In this document: positions 24,029 to 32,128 of the stretch, piece by piece
How positions within the stretch are numbered: position 1 is the stretch's first letter
How the letters are laid out: each line of letters begins with the position of its first letter
Assembly (NCBI GenBank): GCA_044350895.1
Contig: JBILGT010000003.1
Span: forward strand, 29,413-93,412
Direction: 5' to 3'
DNA from: OMIS01 sp044350895
GTDB lineage: Bacteria > Patescibacteriota > Microgenomatia > UBA1400 > PJMF01
DNA: 64,000 nt
Translations under genes and position numbers: made by a program
The notes under the pieces: generated by a model
What the model saw: the letters and a program-made list of their open reading frames with translations, nothing else
The model's database searches: none
What the model was told of the DNA's origin: nothing

Positions 24029-24624
24029 TTAAAAACTGATTCACTAATCCAGTACGAGTGTCGCATCTGCGCTGTTTCTGGCTCAGTATAACTATAAAAT
24101 CCATTGGTTCGCATCATTTCTGAGCCTGGTTTGGCAAAAACCAGATGGTACGTTCCATTAGTTTCTTGGTAAAAGAGTGTCGTTTCATTCTTTAAAATTA
24201 CCCTATCACTAGGATTGAGGCGTACTGCCAGATACTGTTGCCAATCATGTTCACTAACAATGCTTTCTTGACTGACCATGTTGGCAGAGTAGTAGTAGAG
24301 AATTGGAGTTTTGAATGTACAGCGCGGTGCATTTTTTAAAATGAGGCCAGCTGCTAGATCAGCCGTTTGTGCGGGGTACGTAAAACTTCCTGGAGCATAA
24401 AACTCTCTAAATTGCCAGAATCCCCGTGCATCAATCGCGTTTTCAGTTTTGAGTTTTGTTATGAATGCAGCAAGTTGTTGTTGACGTATTTGTGGTTGGA
24501 TGCGCACAGCAATTTTAGGAACAAGTGAAAAAAGAGTGATCACTGGAATAGCGAGAAGTAGAAAGTAGTAGGGAACTGCAGCAAACTTTTTATTGTATAA
24601 CTTTTGGAACACCACTAGTATCAT
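24025..24624 (-). CDS. Membrane-anchored protein of unknown function
   Basis: 199 residues from ATG 24624; the frame is open to ATG 24675, which would add an extra hydrophobic segment but overlap the divergent gene. I prefer 24624 because a minus-strand TATAGT (24632-24637) lies seven bases upstream of it. One or two N-terminal membrane helices (YYFLLLAIPVITLFSLV) are followed by an extracytoplasmic domain of about 155 residues with aromatic-rich beta segments. No family recognised. Its last four bases overlap the 3' end of the helicase gene. It is divergent from the polytopic protein next door, and both may act in envelope biogenesis. Confidence 0.55.
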   Translation of the reverse strand: MILVVFQKLYNKKFAAVPYYFLLLAIPVITLFSLVPKIAVRIQPQIRQQQLAAFITKLKTENAIDARGFWQFREFYAPGSFTYPAQTADLAAGLILKNAPRCTFKTPILYYYSANMVSQESIVSEHDWQQYLAVRLNPSDRVILKNETTLFYQETNGTYHLVFAKPGSEMMRTNGFYSYTEPETAQMRHSYWISESVFN

Positions 24625-24631
24625 AAGTACA

Positions 24632-24639
24632 ACTATACT
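24632..24639. promoter_or_regulatory. Overlapping divergent -10 elements
   Basis: The eight bases ACTATACT read as TATACT (24634-24639) on the plus strand and TATAGT (24632-24637) on the minus strand. Two divergent promoters would share the same -10 base pairs, so RNA polymerase can open only one at a time. Confidence 0.45.
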
Positions 24640-24661
24640 GCAAATATCTAAGGATATACAT

Positions 24662-26329
24662 TTGAAAAAAGACATTTTCTACTGCGTGATACTTATACTT
24701 GCTGCAGCAGCCTTAGTTTCTGATTTTTTCATCAATAAGGGGCGGCTGTTAACCTTTGATGGGGTTATTCATATTTCCACAATTGGTCAATTTAGCCAGG
24801 CGCTTGCAGATGGAGACCATTTGGTGCGGTGGAGTGACAAGTTTGCCAACTATGGATCGCCACTGCCAATTTTCGCACATCAAGTCACTTCGTATGGGGG
24901 TGCGCTTCTCACACTCCTCACCGGTAACGTCTTATTTTCCTATAACTTTTTGTACTTTTTGGGTGCAGCTCTCTCTGTCATTTTTTTCTACATTTTTCTG
25001 CGCCAGTATGTTGCGGGAGAAGCGGCATTTGTAGGTGCTTTTTTGTTTAATTTTGCTCCCTATAGAATGCTCAATATCTATGCTCGAGCAGCGTTGCCAG
25101 AATTTTTCTCGAGTATTTGGCTGCCCATTTCACTTCTAGCTGTGGTTGCTTTTTTTCAAAAAAAACAGTGGTGGGGTGCACCCTTATTTATACTTTCCAT
25201 CACGTTTTTAGCTTTGACACATCCGATGATGTTGCTCGTTAACATGGTTATTATTGTGCCATTTTTTGCGTATACATGGTGGAAGCATACTCAAAAAAAA
25301 GTTTATTCATTAATCTTTTTTTCAATTTTTTTGGGAATAAGTTTTGTACTTTCAGCATACTATTTGGTGCCACTACTTATTGAAAGTAAATATATCTACC
25401 TAGGCCTGAACGATTCGTACTTTGTCGCTGAGAGCTTTCTCACATTCAAAAACTTCTTTACTCTCGAGTTGTGGCCATACTTTTATCAAAACCAAACTGG
25501 CATGCGTGGGCAGTTCTTCCAACTAGGTAGTATTGAAACTGTAATTATGCTGGCAGGCATGGTCTATGCAGTCATGAGATTCTATAAAACCCGGACACTA
25601 GATCATATTCATCTCTGGATTGCTGTAGGCATTGTCAGTGTCTTGTTCACTACCAAAGTTGCGCATATTTTGTACACAAACATTTCATTCCTGGGAAATA
25701 TGCAGTTTGCATGGAGGTTTTTATCAGCATTTATTTTTGTACCACCGGTACTAATGGCGCTTTTACTAGATAAAGTTCCACAGAAAAAATTGTTTGTACT
25801 CATTATTGTAAGCATGGTCTGTATGCTTCGCTTTCCTCAAATTTATGGCAAAAACTACTTTTTGTATCCGCAATCAGAATTTTTCTTTACAAAGTACAAC
25901 CTCCATAGTGCAAATATGAATTCGATTTGGACGGGAAGAACAGAAGAGTATCCAGTCAAAGAAACTAAGCCCGAGATTATTGAGGGAGAAGGGGTCATTA
26001 CAGATGCTCAAGTGCATAACTCCTGGCGGAGCTACCAAATTTCGGCAAATACACCGCTGCGAATGGTGGACAACACCTTTTATTTTCCTGGTTGGACGGT
26101 AGAAATTGATGGAGTTTCAACACCAATTGAGTTTCAGGATCCAGTATTTAGAGGGATTATTACTTACAAAATTCCTCAAGGAGACCATACAGTACGTGTA
26201 TCTTTTAAAGATACAAAAGTAAGAATGCTCAGCACTCTCCTGAGTTTGATGGGGCTTTTTGGATTGGGCGTAATCACTTGTCTGCTTTACTATCCAAAAT
26301 CTCGTAAAAAACTACTACAATACCTCTAA
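24662..26329 (+). CDS. Polytopic membrane protein, PTPS-related/YfhO-like (GT-C-type)
   Basis: 555 residues from TTG 24662 (AAGGA eight bases upstream); an in-frame ATG at 24593 would overlap the divergent gene and its promoter. It has about a dozen hydrophobic helices, and a C-terminal extracytoplasmic domain (~430-530) with FYFPGWTVEIDGV and GDHTVRVSFK. This ending is typical of YfhO and 6-pyruvoyl-tetrahydropterin-synthase-related membrane proteins, thought to be lipid-linked sugar transferases of the GT-C fold. The early segment FANYGSPLPIFAHQ corresponds to the first luminal loop with acidic residues. Followed after one base by a methyltransferase. Substrate unknown. Confidence 0.7.
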   Translation: MKKDIFYCVILILAAAALVSDFFINKGRLLTFDGVIHISTIGQFSQALADGDHLVRWSDKFANYGSPLPIFAHQVTSYGGALLTLLTGNVLFSYNFLYFLGAALSVIFFYIFLRQYVAGEAAFVGAFLFNFAPYRMLNIYARAALPEFFSSIWLPISLLAVVAFFQKKQWWGAPLFILSITFLALTHPMMLLVNMVIIVPFFAYTWWKHTQKKVYSLIFFSIFLGISFVLSAYYLVPLLIESKYIYLGLNDSYFVAESFLTFKNFFTLELWPYFYQNQTGMRGQFFQLGSIETVIMLAGMVYAVMRFYKTRTLDHIHLWIAVGIVSVLFTTKVAHILYTNISFLGNMQFAWRFLSAFIFVPPVLMALLLDKVPQKKLFVLIIVSMVCMLRFPQIYGKNYFLYPQSEFFFTKYNLHSANMNSIWTGRTEEYPVKETKPEIIEGEGVITDAQVHNSWRSYQISANTPLRMVDNTFYFPGWTVEIDGVSTPIEFQDPVFRGIITYKIPQGDHTVRVSFKDTKVRMLSTLLSLMGLFGLGVITCLLYYPKSRKKLLQYL

Positions 26330-26330
26330 T

Positions 26331-27068
26331 ATGAGCACCACTCGTCTATTTGATAGTCCACAAGAAAAAGAATACTGGGATATTCATCAGTATCGCTTTG
26401 AGTTTTTGGAACAGCACATTCAATCGCTGCAACTTCCGCAAGGTGCATCAGTTCTGGATGTGGGGTGCTATCCACCCATCCTTTTCAGCTTTCTCAAACA
26501 ACAGGGATATACAACTTATGGGATTGCCTCAACCCACGAACAAATGGAGAGTGAAACAGTAAAAGTGCTCAATATTGAAAAAGAGAAGTTTCCTTGGAAA
26601 AATAGTAGTTTCAATCTGGTAGTCTTTACAGAAGTTATTGAACATTTACCGCACAACCCAGTTATTCCACTCAAGGAAATGTATCGAGTACTTGCACCAG
26701 GTGGCGTTTTGATGATTACTACCCCAAATGCAGTAAAACTGCATCACAGACTGAATCTTCTATCTGGTAAATCAACATCTTTCCCAGTAGAACAACTCAT
26801 GACTGTACAACCTGATGATGGGTCGCTGTATCACCTCCATAACCGTGAATACACACTTGATGAACTGGTGGAATTATTGCGATTAGTTGGGTTTGAAATT
26901 GCTGCTCAGGAACATGTGTGTTTATACCCACCTACTCGAGAAAAAGTCAAACAAGAAAGTCCAATCTCGCAAGGCATAAAATGGGCTGGCTACCTAGCAC
27001 AGCAAACAGTTGATTCTTTCAAAGACTCACTGTATATTTTGGCTCGTAAACCTGAGTTTTCAAAGTAA
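26331..27068 (+). CDS. SAM-dependent methyltransferase
   Basis: 245 residues with a class I methyltransferase core: motif I VLDVGCYPP (~43-51), acidic strand 2 region, motif IV FNLVVFTEVIEHL (~98-110) and post-motif VLAPGGVLMITTPN. This is the Methyltransf_11/UbiE-like pattern seen in polysaccharide and lipid methylases. It starts one base after the YfhO-like gene and is probably translated from the same mRNA, suggesting modification of a surface glycan or lipid. Its C-terminus overlaps the convergent DivIC-like gene by nine bases. Confidence 0.82.
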   Translation: MSTTRLFDSPQEKEYWDIHQYRFEFLEQHIQSLQLPQGASVLDVGCYPPILFSFLKQQGYTTYGIASTHEQMESETVKVLNIEKEKFPWKNSSFNLVVFTEVIEHLPHNPVIPLKEMYRVLAPGGVLMITTPNAVKLHHRLNLLSGKSTSFPVEQLMTVQPDDGSLYHLHNREYTLDELVELLRLVGFEIAAQEHVCLYPPTREKVKQESPISQGIKWAGYLAQQTVDSFKDSLYILARKPEFSK

Positions 27069-27413
27069 AATATCTTGCCAATCTTCCCAAGGGGTTGGTG
27101 TCGCAGGTGGTTGTGTGGGTACTACTTCAGTATGATCTACATCTGGTATCTGGATTGCATACTCTCCAGGTTTTTGCATGAGTAGTTCATCTCTGACAAT
27201 TTTTTCTTTTGCTACCGTATTTTGTGAGTCTGTGAGTTTTCCCTCAAGTTGTTGAACTTCTTGATTGAGTTTTTCAGTATCTTGTTGTAACTTTTGAAGT
27301 GTCACAACAGAAGTTTCAGCTGTACCAGCACTTTTTTCAAGCGAAAAATAGAAAATTACTGCTATAACAGTGAAAAAAATGACAGTGATTGGATGGAAAA
27401 GCAATTTTTGCAT
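27060..27413 (-). CDS. DivIC/FtsL-like septum formation initiator protein
   Basis: 117 residues: short cytoplasmic N-terminus, one membrane helix (ITVIFFTVIAVIFYF, ~9-24), a coiled coil (VVTLQKLQQDTEKLNQEVQQL and on, ~37-75), then RDELLMQKPGEYAIQIPD. The RDE-x-K-P-GE-x-x-I pattern is the diagnostic end of the DivIC family. Such bitopic proteins join FtsB/FtsL-type complexes that activate septal peptidoglycan synthesis. A Pro/Thr-rich acidic tail follows. Single-gene unit, divergent from the xer gene. Confidence 0.78.
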   Translation of the reverse strand: MQKLLFHPITVIFFTVIAVIFYFSLEKSAGTAETSVVTLQKLQQDTEKLNQEVQQLEGKLTDSQNTVAKEKIVRDELLMQKPGEYAIQIPDVDHTEVVPTQPPATPTPWEDWQDILL

Positions 27414-27531
27414 TGCAGAAAATCCTATCTTATGATATTATAAGTCCTGCAAATTAGTAAAGACTTACTGAACATTGTACGAGAAATAAGAGTTTTGTAC
27501 ATTGTGTTGCTGTTTAGAAAGCATAAAAGGT

Positions 27532-28407
27532 ATGAATACGTCAGTTACATTACAAGAAGCACATGCACAATTTGTTGATGCATTAAAGCAGGCCTCCAAG
27601 GCTCATGCTACGGTTATTGCGTATAGCAAAGATATTGAGCAATTGATCGATTTTGTGGCGCGTGAAAAAAATAAACACGCTGCACAAGAAGTTGCTGACA
27701 GTGATATTGAAGATTTTAAAGAGTTACTCAAAAAACAGAGATATACCGGAAAATCTATTTCCCGAAAAATTAACTCAATCAAAGCTTTTTTCCGTTATTT
27801 ACAGAACCAGGGCAGTATTGAAAGTAATCCAGCAGATGTCATCAGTCATCCAAAATATGACCAGACACCTCCTCGTGTTCTTTCAAAAACAGAGTATCGC
27901 GCACTTCGCGACGCTTGCCGTGGAGATGCTCGTATGGCTGCAGTTGTAGAACTGCTCCTCCAGACAGGTATGCGTATCAGTGAACTCGCTGCTCTCCAAG
28001 TGCAAGATCTTGACTTAGATCGCAATGTAATTACGATTCAGCCTCAAGAAGCTCGCGGTGCACGCCGTGTTCCATTAAATGCAGCAGCAAAACAATCTGT
28101 TATGGATTACCTTGCTGTCAGACCACGTGCTCGAGAAAAAACACTTTTCTTAACAAAAACTTGTCGTCCATTTTTGGTTCGTAACATTCGTACAGCACTT
28201 GACCGCTACTTTAGATTGGCTGGCATCAAAGATGCTAAGGTTAACGACTTACGCCACACCTTTATCATTGAACAACTCAAGGCTGGTACACCGTTGGTGT
28301 ACATCTCTCAATTGGTAGGCCACAAACGCATTACGACAACTGAGAAATATCTTAAATTGATTGAGGCTCCAGATATGCAGCCTAATATTCAAATTGAAGA
28401 GCTGTAA
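27532..28407 (+). CDS. Tyrosine recombinase, XerC/XerD-like, with altered catalytic residues
   Basis: 291 residues from ATG 27532 (the frame is open to 27502, but an internal ATG after AAAAGGT is better placed). N-terminal SAM-like core-binding domain (~1-105), then the catalytic domain. Box I Arg is present (TGMRISELAAL), the second Arg in DLRHTF, GHK and the nucleophile Tyr in TEKYLKL. The His of the HxxR motif is Asn (VNDLRH), and the beta-hairpin that normally carries the catalytic Lys reads EARGARRVPL. Likely resolves chromosome dimers as a single Xer or acts as an integrase; no flanking mobile element is visible. Confidence 0.8.
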   Translation: MNTSVTLQEAHAQFVDALKQASKAHATVIAYSKDIEQLIDFVAREKNKHAAQEVADSDIEDFKELLKKQRYTGKSISRKINSIKAFFRYLQNQGSIESNPADVISHPKYDQTPPRVLSKTEYRALRDACRGDARMAAVVELLLQTGMRISELAALQVQDLDLDRNVITIQPQEARGARRVPLNAAAKQSVMDYLAVRPRAREKTLFLTKTCRPFLVRNIRTALDRYFRLAGIKDAKVNDLRHTFIIEQLKAGTPLVYISQLVGHKRITTTEKYLKLIEAPDMQPNIQIEEL

Positions 28408-28450
28408 ACGTAACCACTCCTGTAATTGCATATGTTTTTAGAATAGCTCC

Positions 28451-28478
28451 TTGGCGAGTTCAGGCTTTAGCGTATAAT
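28451..28478 (+). promoter_or_regulatory. Promoter of the trpS leader
   Basis: TTGGCG (28451-28456), 16-base spacer, TATAAT (28473-28478). The hexamer ends nine bases before the leader-peptide ATG, so the leader peptide is translated from an essentially leaderless 5' end. Confidence 0.65.
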
Positions 28479-28487
28479 TGTGTATCT

Positions 28488-28538
28488 ATGATACAGACAT
28501 CAGCAATCCAATTTTCTTGGTGGCAACTCTCAGAGTAA
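28488..28538 (+). CDS. trp-type leader peptide (16 aa, tandem Trp codons)
   Basis: ATG 28488 to TAA 28536-28538 encodes MIQTSAIQFSWWQLSE. Two consecutive TGG codons (28518-28523) sit five codons before the stop. Tandem Trp is rare by chance and is the signature of ribosome-mediated attenuation. The peptide lies between a clean promoter and an intrinsic terminator upstream of trpS, the gene that charges tRNA-Trp. When charged tRNA-Trp is scarce the ribosome should stall on these codons. The peptide itself probably has no other function. Confidence 0.85.
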   Translation: MIQTSAIQFSWWQLSE

Positions 28539-28586
28539 GGCGAGGGTGTGTTCTGTGTCATAACTCCCGCCATCGCGGGTTTTTTT
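28539..28586 (+). terminator. trpS attenuator: antiterminator and intrinsic terminator
   Basis: Terminator: CCCGC (28566-28570), CATC loop, GCGGG (28575-28579), then seven Ts (28580-28586). Antiterminator: GGCGAGGGT (28539-28547), immediately after the leader stop codon, can pair with ACTCCCGCC (28563-28571) at eight of nine positions, and this consumes the 5' arm of the terminator. A ribosome at the leader stop covers 28539-28547 and allows termination; a ribosome stalled on the Trp codons leaves it free, so the antiterminator forms and trpS is read. Confidence 0.85.
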
Positions 28587-28661
28587 GTAATTACTCGCGA
28601 TTGCTGCAAAACACAGGTGAAATAAGTACAATCAATTAATTGAATTAATAAGGAAATAACT

Positions 28662-29720
28662 ATGACAACAACACAATCAAGTGAAACACAACAAAAACGA
28701 GTCCTCTCAGGTATCAGAGCCACAGGAAGACTACATTTAGGTAACTACTTAGGTGCTGTGAAAGGCATGCTTGAGCTGCAAAAAGATTCGAGCATCGAGA
28801 CTTTGTACATGGTGGCAGATATTCATACCATTACAACTCCATATAAAGTTGCTGAGTTGCGCGATAATCGCCGTCAAGTAATCATGGACTATTTGGCAGC
28901 TGGTCTTGATCCTGAAAAATCAATATTGTTCTTGCAATCAATGGTGCCACAGCACACTGAACTTTCTTTTTACTTTTCTTCAGTCATGAGTATTGCTCGT
29001 ATGCAGCATCTCCCCACGTTTAAAGATAAAGTGAAGCAGTATCCAGATTTTGCTACTATGGCGCTGCTTAACTATCCTATTTTAATGAGTGCAGATATTT
29101 TGGTCTACAAAGCTGGCCTTGTACCTGTAGGTATTGATCAGGAACCACATCTGGAAATTGCCCGAGAGGTTGCTCGAAAAATGAATGAGCAGTATGGATT
29201 GGATTTCCCTGAACCACAACGATTTGCTACAAAAGCAGAATATGTCCCATCCCTCAAAGGCGAAGGAAAGATGAGTAAAAGTGTGGAAGGCAGTTTCATT
29301 AACTTAACAGATGACGAAGCGACTATTCTCAAAAGACTTTCAGCTGCCCCAACCGATTCTGGCAAGGGCAAAATTGTTAAGGCCGAAGGCAAATTTGAAA
29401 AGAGTTATGTTGATCAAGCTGGCACAGTATCAAGTGGTGGAGTCCAGAGTTTGCTAGAATTTGTAGAACTCTTCCAAGGGATGGACAAACGCAGTGAGTA
29501 CGAAGCAGCGTATCAAAGTTCTGGCATTCGCTACGGTGACCTTAAAAAAGAACTTGCACAAGCAATTTACAAGGAGCTTCAACCAATTCAAGAAAAACGT
29601 GAACAACTTGAAGCAGATACTGACTATGTCGATTCAGTGATAGAATCTGGTGCAGCACGTGCACAAGCAATTGCGCAAAAAACAGTGATGCAAGTACGTG
29701 AAGCAATGGGACTTGGATAA
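28662..29720 (+). CDS. trpS: Tryptophanyl-tRNA synthetase
   Basis: 352 residues, close to the bacterial norm (about 330-340). Class Ic synthetase signatures: SGIRATGRLHLGNYLGA (HIGH-type motif as HLGN), MVADIHTITTPY, ILMSADILVYKA, VPVGIDQEPHLEIAREVA, and KMSKS in GEGKMSKSVEGS. It attaches tryptophan to tRNA-Trp in the cytoplasm. SD AAGGAAA precedes ATG 28662. Expression should be set by the Trp-codon leader and attenuator upstream; a secondary TACAAT near 28628 could give basal transcription downstream of the attenuator. Followed at 24 bases by a tRNA-binding protein gene. Confidence 0.97.
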   Translation: MTTTQSSETQQKRVLSGIRATGRLHLGNYLGAVKGMLELQKDSSIETLYMVADIHTITTPYKVAELRDNRRQVIMDYLAAGLDPEKSILFLQSMVPQHTELSFYFSSVMSIARMQHLPTFKDKVKQYPDFATMALLNYPILMSADILVYKAGLVPVGIDQEPHLEIAREVARKMNEQYGLDFPEPQRFATKAEYVPSLKGEGKMSKSVEGSFINLTDDEATILKRLSAAPTDSGKGKIVKAEGKFEKSYVDQAGTVSSGGVQSLLEFVELFQGMDKRSEYEAAYQSSGIRYGDLKKELAQAIYKELQPIQEKREQLEADTDYVDSVIESGAARAQAIAQKTVMQVREAMGLG

Positions 29721-29744
29721 TCAGTTGATAGAATTAAGGAGCAT

Positions 29745-30080
29745 ATGACACAAAAACCATCAATTCAGTATGACGACTTTGCCAAGCTCGATATTCGAGT
29801 TGTAACTATTATTGAAGCCACAGAGATTGAGGGTGCAGATAAACTGCTCAAGCTCGTTTTAGATGCTGGAGAGCTCGGTAGCAGAACAGTTGCATCTGGT
29901 ATTAAGCCTTGGTATAAACCAGAAGACTTGGTGGGCAAACAAATTTTATACTTAGCCAATCTGGAGCCAAGAATGTTGCGTGGCGTTGAGAGCCAAGGAA
30001 TGATCATTGCCGCAGGTGGAGTTGATGCTGTGTTGGTACAGCCAGACAAGCAGATTGAAAATGGATCGATAGTTAGATAA
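29745..30080 (+). CDS. Free-standing tRNA-binding (EMAPII/CsaA-like OB-fold) protein
   Basis: 111 residues forming one OB-fold tRNA-binding domain of the type at the C-terminus of MetRS and in CsaA/Arc1p/EMAPII: DFAKLDIRVVTIIEA, HPNADKL-like IEGADKLLKLVLD, TVASGIKPWYKPEDLVGKQI, ANLEPRMLRGVESQGMIIAA. Such domains bind the outside corner of tRNA and aid aminoacylation in trans. Here it may serve the MetRS or the adjacent TrpRS. AAGGAG lies before ATG 29745. It could be annotated as MetRS beta subunit; a catalytic MetRS is not in the window. Confidence 0.88.
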   Translation: MTQKPSIQYDDFAKLDIRVVTIIEATEIEGADKLLKLVLDAGELGSRTVASGIKPWYKPEDLVGKQILYLANLEPRMLRGVESQGMIIAAGGVDAVLVQPDKQIENGSIVR

Positions 30081-30106
30081 TTTTCTCTGCTAGAGTCATT
30101 CTGTTC

Positions 30107-30135
30107 TTGCAAAATCCTTGCTACACTCTTACAGT
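30107..30135 (+). promoter_or_regulatory. Candidate ftsH promoter
   Basis: TTGCAA (30107-30112), 17-base spacer, TACAGT (30130-30135), giving a leader of about 43 nt before ATG 30185. A small hairpin (GCATGA...TCATG) follows in the leader. Confidence 0.5.
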
Positions 30136-30184
30136 ACTTTTCGTGTCGATGCATGAAAAATCATGATAAAATAGGCGAACATCT

Positions 30185-32110
30185 ATGGTTAAACAAACTC
30201 AAGTCCCTCCAACAAATAGCACTCCAACTCCCCGAAATGGGCATGCAGAAAATCAGTCAAATGCTCCAAAAAACAAGCAGTCAGGTATGAATTTTCTTCC
30301 ATTCAATATGAATGGGATGTGGAATAAGGGCCTCTTATACGTCTTTATTGGTTTGCTCTTTTTGCCATTTATTTTTTCCTACTTTGGTGGTGAGACAAAC
30401 AAACGCATTTCTTTAAGTCAATTAATTCAAGATGTCCGTCAACAACAAGTTGAAAAAATTCAAGTTACCGGTAACAATCTTGCAGTCTTTTACAAAGATA
30501 ACTCCCAGCGCGTTACCAGAATGGAAGATGCTCAAGATTTGGTGTCAGTATTTGAGGCTGCTGATATTGACCTCAACGCTACCAATATTGAAGTGACGAG
30601 TGTCTCTGTCTGGAATGTTTTATGGGATCTACTCTTGACCATTTTGCCTATCATTCTGATGGTAGTTGTATTTTTCTTTATCTTCCGCCAAGCACGTGGT
30701 GCTCAAGATGGCATTATGGGAATTGGGCGCAGTAAAGCAAAGCTTTTTGTTCGTGGCAAACAAAATATTTCTTTCAAAGACGTTGGTGGTATGGAAGAAG
30801 CCAAACAAGAACTTGAGGAAATTGTTGATTTCTTAAAAGATCCTCGAAAATATAAAAAAGTTGGTGCACGCACACCAAAAGGTGTATTGCTTGTTGGTCC
30901 ATCTGGAACTGGAAAAACGTTATTAGCACGAGCGGTGGCTGGTGAAGCAAACACACAGTTCCTTTCAATTGCTGGTAGTGAATTTATGGAAATGTTGGTG
31001 GGTGTGGGTGCATCACGCGTGCGTGATTTATTTGCCACTGCCAAAAAACTCTCTCCAGCCATTATTTTTATTGATGAGATTGATGCAATTGGTCGTGTAC
31101 GTGGCCATGGCAGTATGGGTGGACATGATGAGCGTGAACAAACCCTCAACCAAATTCTTGTTGAGATGGATGGATTCACTCCAAATGATAACGTGATAGT
31201 GATGGCTGCTACCAATCGTGGCGATATGCTTGATCCAGCGTTGGTGCGTCCAGGCCGTTTTGACCGCCGTGTCACTGTTAACCTTCCTGATTTAGAAGAG
31301 CGTAAATTTATTCTTTCCATTCATGCTAAAGGCAAACCTTTCTCCAAAACAGTAAATTGGGAGAAGATTGCTCGACGCACTGTGGGCTTTTCTGGAGCTG
31401 ATATTGAAAACATGCTCAATGAATCTGCAATCGCAATTGCTCGAGAAAACAGAGAAGAAATTACTTCAGATGATCTTGAAGAAGCATCACTCAAAGTTAA
31501 GATGGGACCAAGTAAAAAGCGATTACACAATGAACTCGAGCGCAAAATGACTGCCTATCATGAAGCAGGTCACGCTATTGTGGCTCACGTTTCACGACAT
31601 TCTGATCCAGTGCACAGAATTTCGATAGTCTCACGAGGTCAAGCACTTGGCTTTACATTGACTCCTCCAGAACGCGATAAAGTCCAAACAACTCAGTCAG
31701 AACTGCAAGATGAACTAGCTGTTCTACTTGGTGGACGTGCCGCTGAAATTGCTATATTTAAAGAACTCACAGCAGGTGCCAGTAGCGACATTGAGCGTGC
31801 CACACGTATTGCTCGCGCTATGGTTATGGATTATGGTATGAGTCCACTGGGACCAATGAACTTTAATCCTCAATACGATATGAGTTATGCTCGAGCTGGT
31901 GGTGAACCACAAAAAATCTCTGAAGCATTACAAGAAAAGGTTGATAAAGAAGTTTCAAAATTGATTGATGAAGGTCAAAAAGCAGCAATAGAAATACTTA
32001 AAAAATACAGCAAGAAGTTGGATGAAGTGTCTATTAAACTGCTTGAAGTTGAAACACTTGATGGTGATGAGTTTACGGCACTCATGGGTGAGGCAAAAGC
32101 TAAAGTTTAA
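30185..32110 (+). CDS. ftsH: ATP-dependent zinc metalloprotease FtsH
   Basis: 641 residues, full length for FtsH. It has a hydrophilic Gln/Asn/Pro-rich N-terminus (~1-45), membrane helix 1 (~46-64), an extracytoplasmic domain (~65-135), helix 2 (~142-162), the AAA domain with Walker A GPSGTGKT (Ser replaces the common second Pro, ~238-245), Walker B IIFIDEIDAIGR, the second region of homology (NVIVMAATNRGDMLDPALVRPGRFDRRV), and the M41 protease site HEAGH (H459-H463) with downstream Asp in LTAGASSDIERAT. It degrades membrane and short-lived cytosolic proteins, and in many bacteria is modulated by SPFH proteins; one such protein is encoded at 14.2 kb. Confidence 0.97.
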   Translation: MVKQTQVPPTNSTPTPRNGHAENQSNAPKNKQSGMNFLPFNMNGMWNKGLLYVFIGLLFLPFIFSYFGGETNKRISLSQLIQDVRQQQVEKIQVTGNNLAVFYKDNSQRVTRMEDAQDLVSVFEAADIDLNATNIEVTSVSVWNVLWDLLLTILPIILMVVVFFFIFRQARGAQDGIMGIGRSKAKLFVRGKQNISFKDVGGMEEAKQELEEIVDFLKDPRKYKKVGARTPKGVLLVGPSGTGKTLLARAVAGEANTQFLSIAGSEFMEMLVGVGASRVRDLFATAKKLSPAIIFIDEIDAIGRVRGHGSMGGHDEREQTLNQILVEMDGFTPNDNVIVMAATNRGDMLDPALVRPGRFDRRVTVNLPDLEERKFILSIHAKGKPFSKTVNWEKIARRTVGFSGADIENMLNESAIAIARENREEITSDDLEEASLKVKMGPSKKRLHNELERKMTAYHEAGHAIVAHVSRHSDPVHRISIVSRGQALGFTLTPPERDKVQTTQSELQDELAVLLGGRAAEIAIFKELTAGASSDIERATRIARAMVMDYGMSPLGPMNFNPQYDMSYARAGGEPQKISEALQEKVDKEVSKLIDEGQKAAIEILKKYSKKLDEVSIKLLEVETLDGDEFTALMGEAKAKV

Positions 32111-32128
32111 TGTGGTAAACTTTTTGAC

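Noticed and set aside
28539..28661. T-box riboswitch upstream of trpS
   Set aside because: No T-box consensus (AGGGUGGNACCGCG) or specifier stem is present; the leader peptide and competing stems explain the region better.
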